Shown one piece after another: positions 5,022 through 5,676 of a DNA stretch of 5,676 bases (position 1 is its first letter; each line of letters starts with the position of its first letter). Below the pieces are notes generated by a model, which worked only from the letters and a program-made list of their open reading frames with translations, was not told where the DNA came from and searched no databases. The DNA is taken from contig SYDZ01000217.1 in assembly GCA_005801025.1 (NCBI GenBank), positions 1 through 5,676 on the forward strand, read 5' to 3'. The translations under genes were made by a program, and so were the position numbers. The DNA is from Actinomycetota bacterium (GTDB lineage: Bacteria > Actinomycetota > Acidimicrobiia > Acidimicrobiales > Ilumatobacteraceae).

Positions 5022-5676
5022 GTGAATGGGTTGCTGGCTGTCGCGGATCTCTCTGGGGATCCGCGACGCCGCGCTCATGATCGCCGAATGCAGCGGCTCT
5101 TAGGAAGTTCCGCATTCATTACCATCATCATTAGTGCGTTAATTTTATTTGTTCTAGCTCGCGGAAGTATTGACTTTCTCAAGTCAATTGGTTGGGACTT
5201 CGGTGTTTTACGAGATTCAAGTAAGGCTCCAGGTTGGTTCCCCCGACGTGAGCGGTTTGACCTCATCACAATTGTGATGGGCAGTGTGTTGATCGGCCTG
5301 ATTGCGATGTTGGTCGCCGTGCCCCTCGGTTTAGGTACCGCGGTCTATCTCAGCGAATTCGCCCCCACGCGAGTGCGCAAGATTCTCAAGCCGATTGTCG
5401 AAGTTTTGGCTGGTATCCCTTCGGTGATTGTCGGATACTTTGCGCTCAAATTTATTGCGCCGAATATTGTTGATCCAATATTTTCCCCAGACCAATCGCG
5501 CAATATGGTGGTTGCTGGATTAGCCATCGGTGTTTTAGTGATTCCCATCATGGCATCCATCAGTGAGGATGCGTTGCGGGCTGTTCCCTCTTCATTACGC
5601 GAGGCGAGTTACGGGATTGGTGCTCGCAAAAGTACAACCACGATTCGTATCGTTCTGCCAGCAGCGGTTTCTGGCA
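5022..5676 (+). CDS. pstC: Phosphate ABC transporter permease PstC, C-terminal part cut by window edge
   Basis: PstC is one of two membrane subunits that form the phosphate channel of the Pst importer. The frame is open from the GTG at 5022 to the edge, 218 codons against about 300 usual. Order of elements: a basic cytoplasmic N terminus with SGDPRRR (11-17) and RRMQRLL (21-27), membrane segment 1 at about 29-46, and an outer loop with GWDFGV. Segment 2 starts near residue 80 (DLITIVMGSVLIGLIAMLVAVPLG). EVLAGIPSVIVGYFAL, from residue 127, is a family signature. The EAA loop contacting the ATPase PstB has E194-A-S-Y-G-I-G-A-R. The GTG start, 5 nt after the pstS stop, is chosen because SGDPRRR-type basic leaders are typical of actinobacterial PstC. 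An ATG at 5088 (residue 23) is possible, but neither has a good Shine-Dalgarno. A strong hairpin covers codons 7-16. PstA, PstB and PhoU would be expected beyond the edge. Confidence 0.95.
   Translation, partial: MNGLLAVADLSGDPRRRAHDRRMQRLLGSSAFITIIISALILFVLARGSIDFLKSIGWDFGVLRDSSKAPGWFPRRERFDLITIVMGSVLIGLIAMLVAVPLGLGTAVYLSEFAPTRVRKILKPIVEVLAGIPSVIVGYFALKFIAPNIVDPIFSPDQSRNMVVAGLAIGVLVIPIMASISEDALRAVPSSLREASYGIGARKSTTTIRIVLPAAVSG
5040..5067 (+). repeat. Strong GC-rich hairpin at the pstS-pstC boundary
   Basis: GTCGCGGATC (5040-5049) and GATCCGCGAC (5058-5067) are perfect 10-bp complements around an 8-nt loop. With one bulged T (5039), three more pairs form between GGC (5036-5038) and GCC (5068-5070). 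No U tract follows, so it is not a classic terminator. It sits just after pstS and inside the beginning of pstC if the GTG start is right. An RNA of this stability could protect the pstS message from 3' decay or slow ribosomes entering pstC, giving more binding protein than permease. Confidence 0.6.

Noticed and set aside
5040..5067. Hairpin read as an intrinsic terminator after pstS
   Set aside because: No U-rich run follows the stem, and pstC clearly continues the operon.

Overview
The window looks like a chromosomal segment of an actinobacterium. The main evidence is a WhiB-family regulator (a family essentially confined to Actinobacteria and their phages), an actinobacterial-style short TatA, frequent GTG starts, and an 11-bp-periodic PHO box of the kind described in Streptomyces upstream of pstS. 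Base composition looks moderate (about half G+C by eye), lower than in streptomycetes or mycobacteria. An aquatic Acidimicrobiia-like lineage is a reasonable guess, but it is inference only.

Layout. (1) Positions 1-650, minus strand: the N-terminal two thirds of a glutamate formimidoyltransferase (FtcD-like), cut by the left window edge. (2) Positions 731-904, plus strand: a 57-residue TatA twin-arginine translocase subunit, divergent from ftcD, with a -10-like element placed so that the mRNA could be leaderless. (3) Positions 949-1200, minus strand: a WhiB-like Fe-S regulator, convergent with tatA, with a strong ribosome binding site. (4) Positions 1201-1484: a divergent regulatory region with a perfect 8-bp-arm palindrome and a possible RNA hairpin that would hide the ribosome binding site of the next gene. 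(5) Positions 1485-1754, plus strand: an 89-residue protein I do not recognise, followed 28 nt later by (6) ppk1, polyphosphate kinase (1783-3870), with both active-site histidines. (7) Positions 3871-3999: an intergenic region holding three PHO-box units at exact 11-nt spacing and a promoter-like -10. (8) Positions 4000-5016: pstS, a phosphate-binding lipoprotein. (9) Position 5022 to the right edge: pstC, the phosphate permease subunit, incomplete. A strong GC-rich hairpin lies at the pstS/pstC boundary.

The right-hand two thirds is a phosphate module. PstS captures phosphate outside the membrane and PstC (with PstA and PstB, presumably beyond the edge) imports it. Ppk1 stores ATP-derived phosphate as polyphosphate. 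The pst part carries a recognisable phosphate-starvation operator, whereas I see no PHO box in front of the small gene/ppk1 pair. The left-hand genes (folate/glutamate one-carbon transfer, Tat export, WhiB) are ordinary core actinobacterial genes. I see no mobile element, CRISPR array, tRNA or rRNA. I found no convincing new defence or biosynthetic system; the most interesting items are regulatory DNA/RNA structures and the unassigned 89-residue gene beside ppk1.
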